Assembly: GCA_012960755.1 (NCBI GenBank)
Contig: DUAT01000073.1
Coordinates: 52,852-116,851 of the forward strand
Direction of reading: 5' to 3'
Origin: Gammaproteobacteria bacterium
GTDB taxonomy: Bacteria > Pseudomonadota > Gammaproteobacteria > Pseudomonadales > Azotimanducaceae_A
Length of the DNA: 64,000 nucleotides
Both the position numbers and the translations under genes were made by a program. Shown here piece after piece: positions 16,954-25,752 of the stretch; within the stretch, counting starts at the first letter, position 1, and the number at the start of each line of letters is the position of its first letter. Under the pieces are notes generated by a model, which saw nothing but the letters and a program-made list of their open reading frames with translations, was not told the origin of the DNA and searched no databases.

Positions 16954-17724
16954 TTAATGTGGCACCAGTTCAATCCAGTCGAATCCAGCTTCCTGATCAG
17001 CAATATGTAGGGTGCCGCGCCAGCCACTTAACACCCTGGATACAGCCTGTTCAGCCAGCTTTGGCTTGTTGTTCTTTTCGCTGAGATGGGAAATGACCAG
17101 ATGTTGAAGTTTTTCAAGCTCCATTTTAGCAAGCAGCCCTGCTGCCTGCTCATTGTTTAAATGTCCATGATCACCATTAACCCGCTGCTTCAGCTGGTAC
17201 GGGTAGGGTCCATTGGACAACATTTCAACATCATGATTGCACTCCAGCAACAGGGCGTGACACATGGCATATTGTTGTTCAACATAAGGGCTTATATGGC
17301 CAAGGTCTGTCAGCATGCCGATTTTCAGTCCGTTGGATGAGATCAGGTACTGGCAGGGTTCCCGTGCATCGTGAGGTACCGGAACGGGCTCAATACCAAG
17401 ACTGCCGATCCGAAAAGGCCGATGACAGTTAACCTTGTGGAGTCTGGGCAGCACCCCCATTTTCTTATGGTTGAACGTGCCCGGTGTTAGATAGACCGGT
17501 TGATTGTATTTGCGCGCGAAAGGCGCAACGCCGTGAATATGGTCGGCGTGTTCATGGGTAACCAGTACCGCATGGACATCTTCTGGCGTCTTACCCAGGC
17601 GGCGGAGTCTTCGCTCGGTTTCCTTGAGAGTAAATCCCAGGTCAATGAGTATGCAGGTTTTACCGTCATCGATCAGCGTGCCATTGCCTTTGCTGCCACT
17701 GCCAAGAGATGCAAATCGCATCAT
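16954..17724 (-). CDS. MBL-fold metallo-hydrolase, YycJ/WalJ-like
   Basis: A 256-residue metallo-beta-lactamase-fold hydrolase. The di-metal motif HxHxDH appears in 'VLVTHEHADHIHGV', further ligands in 'VPHDAREP' and 'GMLTDLGH', and the late 'NGDHGHLNN' and 'VISHLSEKNN' stretches are typical of the PhnP/YycJ group, which includes nucleases and phosphodiesterases. It starts at the ATG of TAATG, overlapping the bamC stop by one base, so the two are translationally coupled. In Pseudomonas the same gene follows bamC, from memory. A second ATG follows immediately. Confidence 0.87.
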   Translation of the reverse strand: MMRFASLGSGSKGNGTLIDDGKTCILIDLGFTLKETERRLRRLGKTPEDVHAVLVTHEHADHIHGVAPFARKYNQPVYLTPGTFNHKKMGVLPRLHKVNCHRPFRIGSLGIEPVPVPHDAREPCQYLISSNGLKIGMLTDLGHISPYVEQQYAMCHALLLECNHDVEMLSNGPYPYQLKQRVNGDHGHLNNEQAAGLLAKMELEKLQHLVISHLSEKNNKPKLAEQAVSRVLSGWRGTLHIADQEAGFDWIELVPH

Positions 17725-18818
17725 TAGGTAGAAGATTCTTTGATAATTCGAAGCAGGCGCTCAGCAATCAATGAATCGGCGGGAGTCGATGTATCCTTTA
17801 GTACCGTGACCAATACCTCATCCCGCTGGCTCTCCAGGTGGACCTGGTAGCGAAAACGGTCTTCCAGTACCTTCTCATCGCTGGTAAACAGGCGCGTAAA
17901 GAACCCGGGGTCACGCTCGACTGATTCGTCATAGTAAACAAAGTAAACCCGAGAGGTTCTGTCCAGGTCTTCAACGTCAATCCGTGCATTTTCCAAAGCA
18001 CCGCCCACGGTTGCCCAGGCCCGGTCGAATGCCAGTTTATAAACCAACACCGGTTTTTCCCTGTCTGGTAACAATTTTGCTTTCGATTCTCTCAATGCCG
18101 TTGCGCCGATAGAAAATACCGGCTCATTGATTGTTTCACCAAAAAAGTAAGCCAGTTTTGTTAGTAAAGCGCTTTCCAATGCCTCATTGTCTGATACTGC
18201 TTCCCAGTCAACAGCAGTCTGACTCACCGGTGCATCCAGGTATATTTGCCGCTGTTTAAGGTGAACTTCACTACTGCCAGAGCGAATCCCCGGTTCAACA
18301 GATAGTTTAAATTTATGCTGAACCTTCGCATCTGAATCAGCCCACCCTTCACCACTGACGATACTCTGAATCACATCTTCCGGTTCTCCTTCAACTGAGG
18401 TCAACCAGATAGTCTCCAGCACACCATTGCGCGGGTCTGCTGCGTCCAGTTCGATATTGTTCTCCGCAATAAACCTGACAAGCTTGGGCCACACGGTCGC
18501 CGGAGTAACATCAAGAAATATCCAGTGGGTTTTACCCAACTTCTTGATAACAATCTGCTCGATACCAAAGGTCGTGCTAATCGCCTCGGGCAGGCCGAGC
18601 TGTAACTTTCGGCCGGATATGCCTCGCAGGTCCATGACATCGGGGATAACAAGCGCGTCAACAAAGGGCGGATCATCCAGTCCTTCCGGGATTGAGACTT
18701 TAGGCGTCATTTCAGCTTCGAGGTATTTTTCCCGCCGGTCGTAATTGTCTATCCAGCCACAGCCTGAAACAACTGCAAGCGTCAGCAGTACAGCAATCTG
18801 CTTATAAAAGAAATTCAT
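17724..18818 (-). CDS. bamC: Outer membrane assembly lipoprotein BamC
   Basis: A 364-residue lipoprotein of the Bam complex, which inserts beta-barrel proteins into the outer membrane. The signal peptide ends in a lipobox (LAVVSGCGW, Cys about residue 20). The unstructured N-terminal segment that binds BamD follows ('PKVSIPEGLDDPPFVDALVIP'), then two helix-grip domains (about 100-220 and 245-360). E. coli BamC has 344 residues. It lies 44 bases downstream of dapA, the usual partner. Confidence 0.9.
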   Translation of the reverse strand: MNFFYKQIAVLLTLAVVSGCGWIDNYDRREKYLEAEMTPKVSIPEGLDDPPFVDALVIPDVMDLRGISGRKLQLGLPEAISTTFGIEQIVIKKLGKTHWIFLDVTPATVWPKLVRFIAENNIELDAADPRNGVLETIWLTSVEGEPEDVIQSIVSGEGWADSDAKVQHKFKLSVEPGIRSGSSEVHLKQRQIYLDAPVSQTAVDWEAVSDNEALESALLTKLAYFFGETINEPVFSIGATALRESKAKLLPDREKPVLVYKLAFDRAWATVGGALENARIDVEDLDRTSRVYFVYYDESVERDPGFFTRLFTSDEKVLEDRFRYQVHLESQRDEVLVTVLKDTSTPADSLIAERLLRIIKESST

Positions 18819-18862
18819 TGGTTAGTTAGTTCCTGTCCATAAAGTCATGTTTCTAGGATAAA

Positions 18863-19744
18863 TCAAGCGACTATCAGTTCCGCATGCCGCATCGCATTGC
18901 GCACAATATCCCGATATTCTGCAGATAATTCGGTGAGCGGTAAGCGAATGCCTCTGCCGATCCTGCCCATTTCAGCCAACGCCCATTTGACTGGAATCGG
19001 GTTTGATTCAACGAATAAATCTTTGTGCAAAGGCATTAGCTTCTCGTTTAAACTATTGGCCTCTGATGCTTTCCCGGCGACAGCGGCGCGACAGACTTCC
19101 GCCATTAATTTTGGTGCTACATTCGCGGTCACACTGATGGTACCTTTTGCCCCATTTAACATTAACTCTACCGCAGTCGCATCATCTCCTGAATAAACGA
19201 CAATTTTATTGTCACAAAGTTCAAGGATCTCGACAGTGCGCTGCACGTCTCCGGTCGCTTCCTTGATCGCAACAACCTGTTCAATCTCCGCACATCGCGC
19301 CACGGTCTGCGGCAACATATCGCAGGCGGTTCTACCCGGCACGTTGTAAAGTACCTGTGGTAGATCAACGGCATTTGCAATTGCCTGATAATGAAGAAAC
19401 AGACCCTCCTGAGTGGGCTTATTATAGTAGGGCGTAACGAGCAGACAGGCATCCGCACCCGCCTCCTTTGCTGCCCTGGTCAGCTCAATTGCCTCCTGGG
19501 TTGCGTTGCCTCCGGTACCGGCAATAATGGGTAATCGGCCATTGACCACTTTCACCACCCGGGTGACGATTTCACAATGCTCCCGGACATTGACAGTAGC
19601 AGATTCGCCCGTGGTGCCTACCGGAACCAGTGCATCTGTACCCATTTCGATATGCCACTCGACAAGGTTATCCAATCCAGCCCAGTCTATGGACCCATTG
19701 GCTAGCATGGGAGTGACCATCGCAACGATGCTACCTGAAATCAT
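18863..19744 (-). CDS. dapA: 4-hydroxy-tetrahydrodipicolinate synthase
   Basis: A 293-residue TIM-barrel aldolase of lysine/diaminopimelate synthesis, condensing pyruvate with aspartate semialdehyde. Seen: 'VPVGTTGESATV' (the TTGE substrate loop), the tyrosine of 'VLYNVPGRTACD' and the Schiff-base lysine in 'VAIKEATGDVQR'. Length equals that of E. coli DapA (292). GAGG lies seven bases before the ATG. It precedes bamC. In Pseudomonas gcvR and bcp lie upstream; here they are absent and the next gene is perM. Confidence 0.96.
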   Translation of the reverse strand: MISGSIVAMVTPMLANGSIDWAGLDNLVEWHIEMGTDALVPVGTTGESATVNVREHCEIVTRVVKVVNGRLPIIAGTGGNATQEAIELTRAAKEAGADACLLVTPYYNKPTQEGLFLHYQAIANAVDLPQVLYNVPGRTACDMLPQTVARCAEIEQVVAIKEATGDVQRTVEILELCDNKIVVYSGDDATAVELMLNGAKGTISVTANVAPKLMAEVCRAAVAGKASEANSLNEKLMPLHKDLFVESNPIPVKWALAEMGRIGRGIRLPLTELSAEYRDIVRNAMRHAELIVA

Positions 19745-19807
19745 GAAAAAGCCTCGGAACTAAAAACTACCAATTTTACTGGCGCAAGACGAACAGAACA
19801 AGGTGCC

Positions 19808-20869
19808 TCAGCTGGTATCCGCCACCGCCTGAGGCCAGGATGTCATTATCACTTTGATCATGGTTGCCAGTGGAATGGCAAAAAATACTCCCCATAATCC
19901 CCACCAGCTGCCAAACACCAGCACCGCGGTAATAATGGCGATGGGATGCAGGTTCACTGCTTCGGAGAACAGCAATGGCACCAGAACAAATCCATCGATC
20001 CCCTGAACGACGCTGTACCAGCCCAACAGATAAAAGAAATGTTCCGTCAGGCCAAACTGCAGGTAAGCAATAATGAACACAGGCAGGGTCACAACCACAA
20101 ACCCCAGGTAAGGGATGATAACCGAAAGACCTACCAGAAAAGCCAGCAATGCGGCGTAATTCAGTCCAAAGATGACGAACAACAAATAAGTTGATGTACT
20201 GACAAGGATAATTTCAATAACCTTGCCGCGAACATAATTAGACATCTGCATGTCCATTTCAGTGCCAATTCTATCCACCAGGTCACGTTTTTCCGGCAGG
20301 AACGACTGGCACCAATTGATTATTGCGTCCTTGTCTTTAAGGATAAAGAACACCAGTATCGGCACCAGAACCATATAAACTGCCACGGTAACCACGACGG
20401 GCAACTGCGATATCGAGAAGGTCAACAGGCGTTGACCCAGGTCACCTGCTTCAGCATTCAACATTTCTCCCCAGGATTTTACCTGCGCCTCGGAAAGAAG
20501 CAGAGGGTAGCTACTGGGCAGATCCTGCAACACACCCTGAGTCTGTCTTATCATATTCGGCAGTTCGAGGAACAAACTTCGCATCTGCCGCCACACTCGG
20601 GGAATAACAAAAAACAGAAATCCAACAAATCCGCCAAGAAACAAAACAAACGTTCCCGCCACCGCAAGACCGTTGGGGATATGATACTTTTTCATCACCT
20701 TGATAATACCCTGCATCACATACGCCAGCACAATGCCCGTCATCAGCGGTGCCAGGATCTTGCCCATGAAAATAATTACCAGGGTGGAAACAACGAGAAG
20801 CATTGCCAGCAACATGGCTTCTTCTTCGGACAAGAATCTGTCAATCCAGCCTCTGACGACGTCGATCAT
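19808..20869 (-). CDS. AI-2E family transporter (PerM/YfgO-like)
   Basis: A 353-residue integral membrane protein with about eight helices and the AI-2E/UPF0118 pattern, including 'VLAYVMQGIIKVM', 'FFILKDKDAIINW' and the C-terminal 'GIDGFVLVPLLFSEAVNLHP'. Members have been linked to AI-2 export or to sodium/proton exchange; the true role here is unknown. It overlaps the upstream tusA-like gene by TCATGA (its ATG shares bases with that gene's TGA), so it was translationally coupled to it. Confidence 0.85.
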   Translation of the reverse strand: MIDVVRGWIDRFLSEEEAMLLAMLLVVSTLVIIFMGKILAPLMTGIVLAYVMQGIIKVMKKYHIPNGLAVAGTFVLFLGGFVGFLFFVIPRVWRQMRSLFLELPNMIRQTQGVLQDLPSSYPLLLSEAQVKSWGEMLNAEAGDLGQRLLTFSISQLPVVVTVAVYMVLVPILVFFILKDKDAIINWCQSFLPEKRDLVDRIGTEMDMQMSNYVRGKVIEIILVSTSTYLLFVIFGLNYAALLAFLVGLSVIIPYLGFVVVTLPVFIIAYLQFGLTEHFFYLLGWYSVVQGIDGFVLVPLLFSEAVNLHPIAIITAVLVFGSWWGLWGVFFAIPLATMIKVIMTSWPQAVADTS

Positions 20870-21099
20870 GACTTTTTTAACCAGTAGTAGTATTTACCCG
20901 CATCTTCCCTCGAATCCAGCAACTGATGGCCGCTGCGTTCAGAAAACACCTGAAAGTCCTTCACCTAGCCAGAATCGGTACACACAACAGAAAGCACCTG
21001 ACCAGCTTGAAGCTTGTTCAATGCCTGCTTCGCCTTTAACAGAGGCAAAGGGCACGTTAAGCCACAGGCGTCGACATCTTGATCACTCTTTATTACCAC
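20866..21099 (-). pseudogene. TusA-like sulfur carrier gene with an in-frame amber codon
   Basis: The minus-strand frame from GTG 21099 to TGA 20866 encodes a 77-residue TusA/SirA-fold protein: the N-terminal signature 'DACGLTCPLPLLKAKQAL' with the sulfur-carrying Cys in CPLP, then 'GQVLSVVCTDSG', and a C-terminal 'VKDFQVFSERSGHQLLDS' and 'YYYWLKKS'. Between them codon 20967-20965 is TAG, where relatives carry a residue such as Ser; a single change from TCG would produce it. Everything after the stop is still in frame and family-like, so decay is recent, or the base call is wrong, or the codon is suppressed. It sits between bepA and perM as the TusA-like gene does in P. aeruginosa (PA1006, from memory). 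Confidence 0.8.
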
Positions 21100-21134
21100 A
21101 GTTCTACTTCCACAGTGCTACTTCCATAGTTCTC
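21097..21134. repeat. 14-bp tandem repeat at the tusA-like start
   Basis: CACAGTTCTACTTC (21097-21110) and CACAGTGCTACTTC (21111-21124), followed by a degenerate third copy starting CATAGTTCTC. On the minus strand the array abuts the GTG start codon, whose three bases belong to the first unit. No Shine-Dalgarno sequence other than the repeated GAAG is present. Confidence 0.7.
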
Positions 21135-21305
21135 GACAGTCCCGCTGCTGCCAACAAAGCCTGCAAGTATATCTGTTCTGGGCCGCACACGGGTAATTAG
21201 ATCTTGGCCTGCCAGATTAAAGCTGCCAGAATAAGTACAACATCAAAATCCGAGTTGGAAACAGTAGTTCAAGTATCATCATAATGTTTTCGAACCCTTT
21301 CAGTT

Positions 21306-22763
21306 ATGCAACCTGCTAAGCAAATCGTTACACAAACTGTTCTGGGAATTTGCCTGATTGTGGCGTCGCACTTATCAATGGCTGTCGACAGTAACAATCT
21401 TCCTAGCCTGGGTGACTACACTTCCGGGATAGTATCCCTGGAACAGGAAAGAGCCATCGGGCAGGAATTCCTGCGCTCACTGAGGGCTGGTGCGCCCCTG
21501 GTTTACGATCCTGTCCTGCAAGAGTACCTCGAGCTGCTCATATACAAGCTGGCCTCCCATAGTCAGCTCAAGGATCGACGACTCGATCTTGTTATCATCA
21601 ACAACGAATCCCTCAACGCCTTTGCGGCGCCGGGCGGAATCGTTGGCGTAAATCTGGGTCTGTTCCTGTTTGGTGAAAGTGAATCAGAAATCTCCGCCAT
21701 TCTCGCCCATGAAATAGCTCACTTAAGTCAGCGGCATTTTGCCCGGCGCTCAGAAGCGGGCAAGAAAGCTTCATTGACCAGTATGGTGGGCCTGCTGACG
21801 GGGGTGGTTTTAATGGCGACATCCAATTCCGAAGCCGGTATGGCAGCTATCTCAGCCTCCCGTGCTATCACCCAGTCTGAAATGCTGCGTTACAGCCGTT
21901 CCCGTGAGGCTGAGGCAGATCGAGTGGGTATCAATACCCTGCTAGAAGCTGAACTCGACCCGAGAGCCATGGCCCATATGTTCGAGCGTCTTAATCGCGC
22001 GAGCCGATTCGACGGAAGAGATATTCCGGAATTTCTGCTGACTCACCCGGTCACAAAAAACAGGATCGCCGACTCCTATGCCCATACTGAAAAACAACCG
22101 TTGAAGGTATTCGACGAGAGCCTCGATTTTCATCTTATGCGGGCACGAATTCTGACGATGATTGCTGAATCGAATGTCGATACCATTCTGCGGATGACGG
22201 ACAAGTTAACAACCGGCGATGAGGTCACACAAACGGCGGCAAGATACGGTCTTGCCCTGGCCCAGAATGGAGCCGGACAGTTCGATAACAGTATGCGTAA
22301 CATTATGCGCCTGCGAGCGGAATATCCGAGTAAAATTGCCTTTATACTGGCCGAAGCGGACATTCATGTCAGCGCAGAGCGATACGAAAATGCCCTGGCT
22401 GTATTGGAACAAGCCCTGCTGATCGCTCCAGGAAACTACCCCCTTACCATGGCTCACGCTGAAACGCTGATGAAAGCTAAACAGGCCGATGCAGCTGTGG
22501 CTATACTATTGATGATGACCCAGACACGGGCCAACGACCAGGATGTCTGGTTTCTGCTGGCTGAAGCCTACGGTCTGGCCAGAAATGGAGCAGGAGTTCA
22601 CCAGGCCAGAGCGGAGTATTTCATTCTGGTCGGTAATTTCGACCAGGCGCTCAAGCAGCTTGGATTTGCCACTCCCCTGGTGCGGGGAAATTTCCAGGAA
22701 AACGCGCGAATCCAACAAAGGATCAACGAAATTTATGAGATGTTAGCCAGGCGGAACAGCTAA
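21306..22763 (+). CDS. bepA: Periplasmic M48 metalloprotease BepA, with TPR domain
   Basis: A 485-residue exported protease and chaperone that degrades or rescues stalled outer-membrane proteins such as LptD. A signal peptide (residues 1-27, ending LSMAVD) is followed by the M48 catalytic domain with HEIAH zinc motif in 'ILAHEIAHLSQRHF' and the third ligand Glu in 'SREAEADRVG'. Tetratricopeptide helices fill about residues 310-480. Length matches E. coli BepA (487). It is divergent from the tusA-like gene and converges on nadA with six bases between stops. Confidence 0.93.
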   Translation: MQPAKQIVTQTVLGICLIVASHLSMAVDSNNLPSLGDYTSGIVSLEQERAIGQEFLRSLRAGAPLVYDPVLQEYLELLIYKLASHSQLKDRRLDLVIINNESLNAFAAPGGIVGVNLGLFLFGESESEISAILAHEIAHLSQRHFARRSEAGKKASLTSMVGLLTGVVLMATSNSEAGMAAISASRAITQSEMLRYSRSREAEADRVGINTLLEAELDPRAMAHMFERLNRASRFDGRDIPEFLLTHPVTKNRIADSYAHTEKQPLKVFDESLDFHLMRARILTMIAESNVDTILRMTDKLTTGDEVTQTAARYGLALAQNGAGQFDNSMRNIMRLRAEYPSKIAFILAEADIHVSAERYENALAVLEQALLIAPGNYPLTMAHAETLMKAKQADAAVAILLMMTQTRANDQDVWFLLAEAYGLARNGAGVHQARAEYFILVGNFDQALKQLGFATPLVRGNFQENARIQQRINEIYEMLARRNS

Positions 22764-22769
22764 CCTGAA

Positions 22770-23786
22770 CTAATTGGAATTGGCGAAGTTCACCATTCTT
22801 TCAAGGGGTCTCAACGCTCGATCGCGAATATCGGGATCAACAAATATTTCGTTATCTCCTGACGCCAGCGTCGCGGCTAGATTTTCCAGACCATTCATGC
22901 CCATCCATGGACAGTGGGCACAGCTTCGGCAAGTCGCCCCATTACCCGCCGTCGGGGCTTCGATAAAGGTCTTGTCTGGTGACAGCTGGCGCATCTTGTA
23001 AAATATACCCCGGTCAGTTGCCACAATGAATTGTTCATTCGGCAGCTCCTGGCTGGCCTTGATGATCCGTGTGGTCGAACCCACAACATCTGCCAGTTCA
23101 ACCACCGATGCAGGGGATTCCGGATGGACCAGAACCGCAGCATCCGGGTAGACATTTTTGAGATCCAGCAAACCCCTGGCCTTGAACTCTTCATGCACAA
23201 CACAGGCACCATTCCACAGGACCATATCGGCGCCCGTCTCTTTTTGAATGTACCCACCCAGGTATTTGTCCGGTGCCCAGAGTATTTTTTCTCCCAGGCT
23301 GGTCAGGTGTTCTGCCACCTCCAGGGCAATACTGGATGTCACCACCCAATCAGAACGCGCCTTCACCGCAGCGGACGTGTTCGCGTAAACCATGACCGTG
23401 CGGGAGGGATGCTGGTCACAAAAAGCGGAAAATTCTTCGATCGGGCAACCCAGGTCCAAAGAACAGGTTGCCTCCAGTGTCGGCATCAGGACGCGCTTAT
23501 CAGGGCTGAGGATCTTGGCGGTTTCACCCATGAATCTAACCCCCGCGACAATAAGGGTCTTTGCATTCGCCTTATTCCCGAAACGAGCCATCTCAAGTGA
23601 ATCCGAGACGCATCCACCGGTCTCCTCGGCCAACGCCTGGATCTCACCGTCGGTATAATAGTGCGCGACGAGTACTGCATCTTCTTGTTTTAAAAGCGCT
23701 TTTATACGCTCTTTGAGAGACCCAAGGTCCGCAGCGGAGAGTTGCTTGTTCTGGTGCAGGGGAATATCAAAGGCTAAGTCAGCCAT
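22770..23786 (-). CDS. nadA: Quinolinate synthase A
   Basis: A 338-residue NadA, which condenses iminoaspartate with dihydroxyacetone phosphate to quinolinate in NAD synthesis. The N-terminal '[21 protein letters not shown]' and '[14 protein letters not shown]' segments are diagnostic. Cysteines for the [4Fe-4S] cluster are visible in '[10 protein letters not shown]', 'GACVVHEEF' and '[13 protein letters not shown]'. Length agrees with the E. coli protein (347). It is a single-gene transcript. Confidence 0.96.
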   Translation of the reverse strand: MADLAFDIPLHQNKQLSAADLGSLKERIKALLKQEDAVLVAHYYTDGEIQALAEETGGCVSDSLEMARFGNKANAKTLIVAGVRFMGETAKILSPDKRVLMPTLEATCSLDLGCPIEEFSAFCDQHPSRTVMVYANTSAAVKARSDWVVTSSIALEVAEHLTSLGEKILWAPDKYLGGYIQKETGADMVLWNGACVVHEEFKARGLLDLKNVYPDAAVLVHPESPASVVELADVVGSTTRIIKASQELPNEQFIVATDRGIFYKMRQLSPDKTFIEAPTAGNGATCRSCAHCPWMGMNGLENLAATLASGDNEIFVDPDIRDRALRPLERMVNFANSN

Positions 23787-23825
23787 GGCTCGAGTACCGC
23801 ATAGTCTGGTTCGGTAATTATAACC

Positions 23826-23842
23826 CAGTAGAGTGTCCTGTA
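23826..23842. repeat. Single end resembling the 10387 element's terminal repeat
   Basis: CAGTAGAGTGTCCTGTA shares the GTGTCCTGT core and flanking AGT with the terminal repeats at 10387 and 10691 and with the remnant at 3521. Both solo copies are preceded by ATAACC and lie just upstream of a minus-strand gene. No partner end is visible. Confidence 0.35.
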
Positions 23843-23923
23843 TAGATGGCTATGGTCAAGGCGGCTGTTCCAGGGGAGCCGGGCCGGTTAAAATGGCAGA
23901 CTTTGGATCGAGCAGTACAGCTA

Positions 23924-24901
23924 ATGAATCACATTGTTTTACTTATCGCGCAGAGTGACACCATCGAAGACGGTAACTACCTTCGATTTGGCAATACCCT
24001 GCTCGCCCGGGGCTTCACTGTGGATTTGTGCTTTATGGAATCACTCTCGATGTACGATTCCCAAATTACCGCAAGGGGCTTCAACTTATCGGTGCCCGCT
24101 TCTGACGGTGACCCGTTTCCTGATTTCCACATTATTCAATTGCAAGAAGCCGATCTTGTCTGGGTGCTCACGCTCGGGATGCGGCAGAGTTTCCTGGACA
24201 AGATTCAACTGCTCTACTGTCTGCAACAATATTGCCGGGTTATCAATTCTATCGATTCGCTGATGCATTTTAAGAGCAAGTATTTTCTTGCCAGCCAGGG
24301 AGCGACATTCACCTACCCACCAACGTTTGCTTCCAATAACCCGGACGAGCTGTACGATGTTATCAAGAGCAAATCCAATGCAATCAAGAAATCGGGCAAC
24401 GGCCGCTGGATTGCCAAGCCCCCCGCCGGATCACTCGGCCGGGATATTTTTCTTTTAACTGCCGATGACCCCAATACCCGCGTTATTCTCGAGTCGATGA
24501 CTGGCCCGGAAGCAGACCAGTATTGCCTGCTGCAGCCCTATGTGGAAGAAATTCAACAAGGCGAGAAACGAGTCCTGATCGCCGGTGGAGAACCAGTCGG
24601 CCAGTATTTACGCCACGCCAGGAAAGACCACAGGACCAATGTCATGCACGGCGCCGATATCGAACCTTGTGAGCTCAACACCGAAGAATACGAGTATTGC
24701 CAGACAATCGGCCAGTTTCTCACAGCTCACGGCGCGGCTTTTGTCGGTGTGGATTTAGCCTACCCCTTTGTTATTGAATTCAACGTCGTCAATCCAGGCG
24801 GATTACTCACCATTGAGGCCCTGACCGGGCAGAACCTTGCCCCGGATATCATCGACAACATCTTTCCGGATTCGCTTCCGGATTCACTCCAAAGCCCTTG
24901 A
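23924..24901 (+). CDS. gshB: Glutathione synthetase-like ATP-grasp ligase
   Basis: A 325-residue ATP-grasp ligase resembling GshB, which adds glycine to gamma-glutamylcysteine. The N-terminal domain has 'TLLARGFTVDLCFMESLSMYDSQ', the substrate domain 'VINSIDSLMHFKSKYF', the ATP-grasp lysine in 'RWIAKPPAGSLGRDIF', the metal region 'QPYVEEIQQGEKRVLI' and the closing 'VIEFNVVNPGGLLTIE' (GshB usually has 'EINVTSPT' here). The frame also opens at ATG 23846, but the 26 extra residues look unlike the family, so 23924 is preferred; neither start has a strong ribosome site. A gamma-glutamyl ligase of another specificity is possible. Confidence 0.78.
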   Translation: MNHIVLLIAQSDTIEDGNYLRFGNTLLARGFTVDLCFMESLSMYDSQITARGFNLSVPASDGDPFPDFHIIQLQEADLVWVLTLGMRQSFLDKIQLLYCLQQYCRVINSIDSLMHFKSKYFLASQGATFTYPPTFASNNPDELYDVIKSKSNAIKKSGNGRWIAKPPAGSLGRDIFLLTADDPNTRVILESMTGPEADQYCLLQPYVEEIQQGEKRVLIAGGEPVGQYLRHARKDHRTNVMHGADIEPCELNTEEYEYCQTIGQFLTAHGAAFVGVDLAYPFVIEFNVVNPGGLLTIEALTGQNLAPDIIDNIFPDSLPDSLQSP

Positions 24902-24925
24902 GTTTTGGAGATAAATCGGTATTAT
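24898..24925 (+). promoter_or_regulatory. Promoter of tRNA-Lys
   Basis: TTGAGT (24898-24903) and TATTAT (24920-24925) are separated by 16 bases, with a GC-containing discriminator (ACCGGCC) before the predicted start near 24932, a composition typical of stringently controlled stable-RNA promoters. The -35 box overlaps the stop codon of the gshB-like gene. Confidence 0.55.
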
Positions 24926-24942
24926 ACCGGCCTTCCCTTATT

Positions 24943-25018
24943 GGGGCGTTAGCTCAGTCGGTAGAGCAGCTGGCTTTTAACTAGTTGGTCCCGCGTTCGA
25001 GTCGCGGACGCCCCACCA
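24943..25018 (+). tRNA. tRNA-Lys (anticodon TTT)
   Basis: A complete 76-nt cloverleaf with encoded CCA. Acceptor GGGGCGT pairs with ACGCCCC, the D-arm is AGCTCAG...GAGC, the anticodon stem GCTGG/CTAGT (two G-T pairs) encloses loop CTTTTAA with anticodon TTT, and the T-arm is CCGCG-TTCGAGT-CGCGG. The gene is followed by a stretch rich in broken genes, but I found no repeat of its 3' end downstream that would mark an integration site. Confidence 0.97.
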
Positions 25019-25213
25019 AATAAGCGGCCTGTAGAGCATCACACTCACTCAATGTTGTTAAAATCACACCTTGCCACAAAAATTTCTGTGTGAAACGTCT
25101 TGTTACTTTCAAACTACAAATGGATAGAGATCACCCTCATCCACACTTGATAATCCCGTTAGGAAGGAGAGTGTGTATAGTCAGAAGCCGGTACTTTACA
25201 TGGCGACGCACAC

Positions 25214-25654
25214 ATGACTATCTCGACCAGAATGGCGGAGCCTGCTGATGCGAGTGAACTGATAAGATTGAATCGGGAATTCAATGATGGTCAGGACGTA
25301 TCAGATAATTTAGCGGACGTAGGACGCTCCCTTTCTACAAATCCAAGTGAGAAGGTAGTAGTCGCTGAACAAAATCGTCAGATTCTTGGGTTTGCCACAA
25401 TTCAGATCACTCACTCATTCTGTTATACCCGGCCGACAGTTGAATTGACGGAGATTTTTGTACCTGAAAAAGATCGCAGGAAGGGAGTAGCGACCTCGCT
25501 CATTCAGGAAGTTGTAAGAATTTGTGTTGATAATGATGGGCTAGAGCTGTTCTTCAGAGTTAACAGACAAAACGAAGGTGCAATCCACTTCTATCGGCAA
25601 AGCGGTTTTGAAGAAGCAAATCATTTTGAATACAGGATAAAATTTTACGAATAA
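25214..25654 (+). CDS. GNAT-family N-acetyltransferase
   Basis: A 146-residue GNAT protein. The core is 'VVAEQNRQILGFATIQIT', then 'VELTEIFVPEKDRRKGVATSLIQEV' with the acetyl-CoA pyrophosphate loop R-R-K-G-V-A, and the closing 'NEGAIHFYRQSGFEEANHF'. The substrate is unknown. It is AT-richer than the housekeeping genes nearby and stands first in the block of accessory and broken genes after tRNA-Lys. No strong ribosome site precedes the ATG. Confidence 0.85.
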   Translation: MTISTRMAEPADASELIRLNREFNDGQDVSDNLADVGRSLSTNPSEKVVVAEQNRQILGFATIQITHSFCYTRPTVELTEIFVPEKDRRKGVATSLIQEVVRICVDNDGLELFFRVNRQNEGAIHFYRQSGFEEANHFEYRIKFYE

Positions 25655-25752
25655 GGTTCAGTATCGAAGTCGCTGTTATTTTTCGATCAATCCCGCCGAG
25701 GTCTAACGGCCTTTATTGGATCACCTTGTCGGCACCAGGAGGAAAGTTTGAA

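Noticed and set aside
20700..21200. Plus-strand 166-codon frame across perM and tusA-like genes
   Set aside because: It is antisense to two family-recognised genes, has no ribosome site and its protein resembles nothing; it is open only by chance.
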